A stretch of DNA of 64,000 nucleotides from JAJPKK01 sp963702755 (GTDB taxonomy: Bacteria > Pseudomonadota > Alphaproteobacteria > Rhizobiales > Xanthobacteraceae): positions 1 to 64,000 of the forward strand of contig CAVPDZ010000002.1 in assembly GCA_963702755.1 (NCBI GenBank), read 5' to 3'. Made by a program: the position numbers and the translations under genes. Positions within the stretch are counted from its first letter, which is position 1, and the number at the start of each line of letters is the position of its first letter. Shown in pieces: positions 63,408 to 64,000 of the stretch. Under the pieces are notes generated by a model. That model did no database searches. It saw only the letters and a list, made by a program, of their open reading frames with translations, and was not told the DNA's origin.

Positions 63408-64000
63408 ATGGGCTTGCACATGAACTGGGGTCTTCCTCGCCGCGCGGCGCCAATGGTGGTGGCGGCCGCGTTCGTTTTGTTCTCGCATGCGTTCTCCTTG
63501 ACCGCGAATCAGGCATTCGCGGACGCCGCGTTCCAGCAATGGCTCGCCGCGATCTGGCCCGAGGCGGAAGCGATGGGCATCTCGCGCGCGACGTTCGACA
63601 CGGCGACGCGGGGGCTCGAGCCCGATCTGTCGTTGCCCGATCTCGCCGTGCCGGGCCGCCCCGAGGCGGCGCCGCGCGGGCAGGCCGAGTTCGTGCAGAC
63701 GCCCGCCGACTATCTCAAGGAGTCGAATATCTCGCGTCTCGCCGCGCAAGGCGCCAAGTTGCGCGAGCAATATCGCACGACCCTTGACGGCATCGAGCAG
63801 CGCTTCGGCGTCCCCGGCAATGTCGTGCTGGCGATCTGGGGCCGCGAAACCGACTTCGGCAACTACAAGCTTCCCCACAACGCGATCCGGGTGCTGGCGA
63901 CCCAGGCCTATGTGGGCAAGCGCAAGGACATGTTCCGCAACGAATTCCTGCTGGCGCTGAAAATGCTCCAGGAAGGCGCCGCGCGTCCGGAGGACATGCG
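63408..64000 (+). CDS. Lytic murein transglycosylase (MltB/SLT_2 type), 3' end off window
   Basis: Cleaves peptidoglycan glycan strands. Start ATG 63,408, or ATG 63,420 four codons later; the signal peptide spans MVVAAAFVLFSHAFSLTANQ ending near AFA. Body: FQQWLAAIWPEAEAMGISRA, TPADYLKESNISRLAAQGAK, and the catalytic Glu in VLAIWGRETDFGNYK. The frame is still open at base 64,000, about 197 residues in, versus roughly 400 expected. Divergent from vapB. Confidence 0.9.
   Translation, partial: MGLHMNWGLPRRAAPMVVAAAFVLFSHAFSLTANQAFADAAFQQWLAAIWPEAEAMGISRATFDTATRGLEPDLSLPDLAVPGRPEAAPRGQAEFVQTPADYLKESNISRLAAQGAKLREQYRTTLDGIEQRFGVPGNVVLAIWGRETDFGNYKLPHNAIRVLATQAYVGKRKDMFRNEFLLALKMLQEGAARPEDM

Noticed and set aside
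1..64000. tRNA or rRNA genes
   Set aside because: No T-arm-like sequences in a cloverleaf context or rRNA signatures were found by eye; a tRNAscan run would settle it.

Overview
The window looks like two different genomes joined end to end. Positions 1 to about 12,950 are GC-rich and actinobacterial in character (probably an Acidimicrobiia-like lineage). The evidence is an actinobacterial-type GlgA/GlgC pair, a LivM/LivG/LivF transporter, and a set of CoA-ester catabolism genes. Almost every gene there is broken by compensating one-base indels although the domain content reads through, which is the pattern of uncorrected sequence rather than of natural decay. From about 13,050 to the end the sequence is a Rhizobiales-type alphaproteobacterium (Bradyrhizobiaceae/Xanthobacteraceae-like): CtrA next to fliI-fliJ, ChpT with a che cluster, DUF1134, YqeY divergent from carA, bdhA with a patatin, and short palindromic intergenic repeats. 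In this part only three long genes carry a frameshift.

Layout of the actinobacterial part. 0-2.7 kb holds a branched-chain amino acid ABC transporter tail (livM, livG, livF) and a small membrane protein. 3-4.8 kb holds a SnoaL-like protein, a carboxymuconolactone decarboxylase-like protein and a membrane-anchored hypothetical. 4.8-11.2 kb is a minus-strand run: a MetE-like methyltransferase, a molybdopterin oxidoreductase, an acyl-CoA dehydrogenase, an amidohydrolase and an enoyl-CoA hydratase, several with overlapping ends. 11.3-12.95 kb has glgA and a truncated glgC, which stops at the suspected join.

Layout of the alphaproteobacterial part. 13-20 kb is gene-poor and accessory-like: small membrane proteins of unknown function, the 3' remnant of an alpha/beta hydrolase, a MetX-like hydrolase, and secreted proteins (DUF6152, GYD domain, a lipoprotein). 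20-28 kb has a Bug-type binding protein, a TauD-type dioxygenase, an aldo/keto reductase, a bifunctional phosphotransferase/ATPase, a GNAT enzyme and a patatin. 28-34.4 kb has a large c-di-GMP protein with an intact EAL and a degenerate GGDEF, facing a membrane-anchored coiled-coil protein built from exact 67-residue repeats. 34.4-42.5 kb has a YHS protein, CysQ, then chpT-cheA-cheW-cheY-cheB-cheR. 42.7-47.2 kb has a DUF2157/GDYXXLXY pair, cyanase, a VOC protein and ctrA. 47.5-50.98 kb has fliI-fliJ and an ECF sigma/anti-sigma pair. The rest holds yqeY, carA, a GT39-like protein with a proline-rich tail, a methyltransferase, mobB, an EamA exporter, bdhA-patatin, a macro-domain protein, ettA, a vapBC pair and the start of a lytic transglycosylase.

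How the genes fit together: the strongest theme is motility and the cell cycle. ChpT (the phosphotransfer protein that feeds CtrA), a complete CheA/W/Y/B/R set, CtrA, and the flagellar export genes fliI-fliJ lie within 14 kb, and a perfect CtrA box sits just upstream of fliI. No tRNA, rRNA, CRISPR array or transposase gene was recognised. Nothing here can be called a wholly new system with confidence; the best candidates for follow-up are the repeat-built coiled-coil protein opposite the EAL protein, the covarying intergenic hairpin families and the small membrane-protein cluster beside the join.
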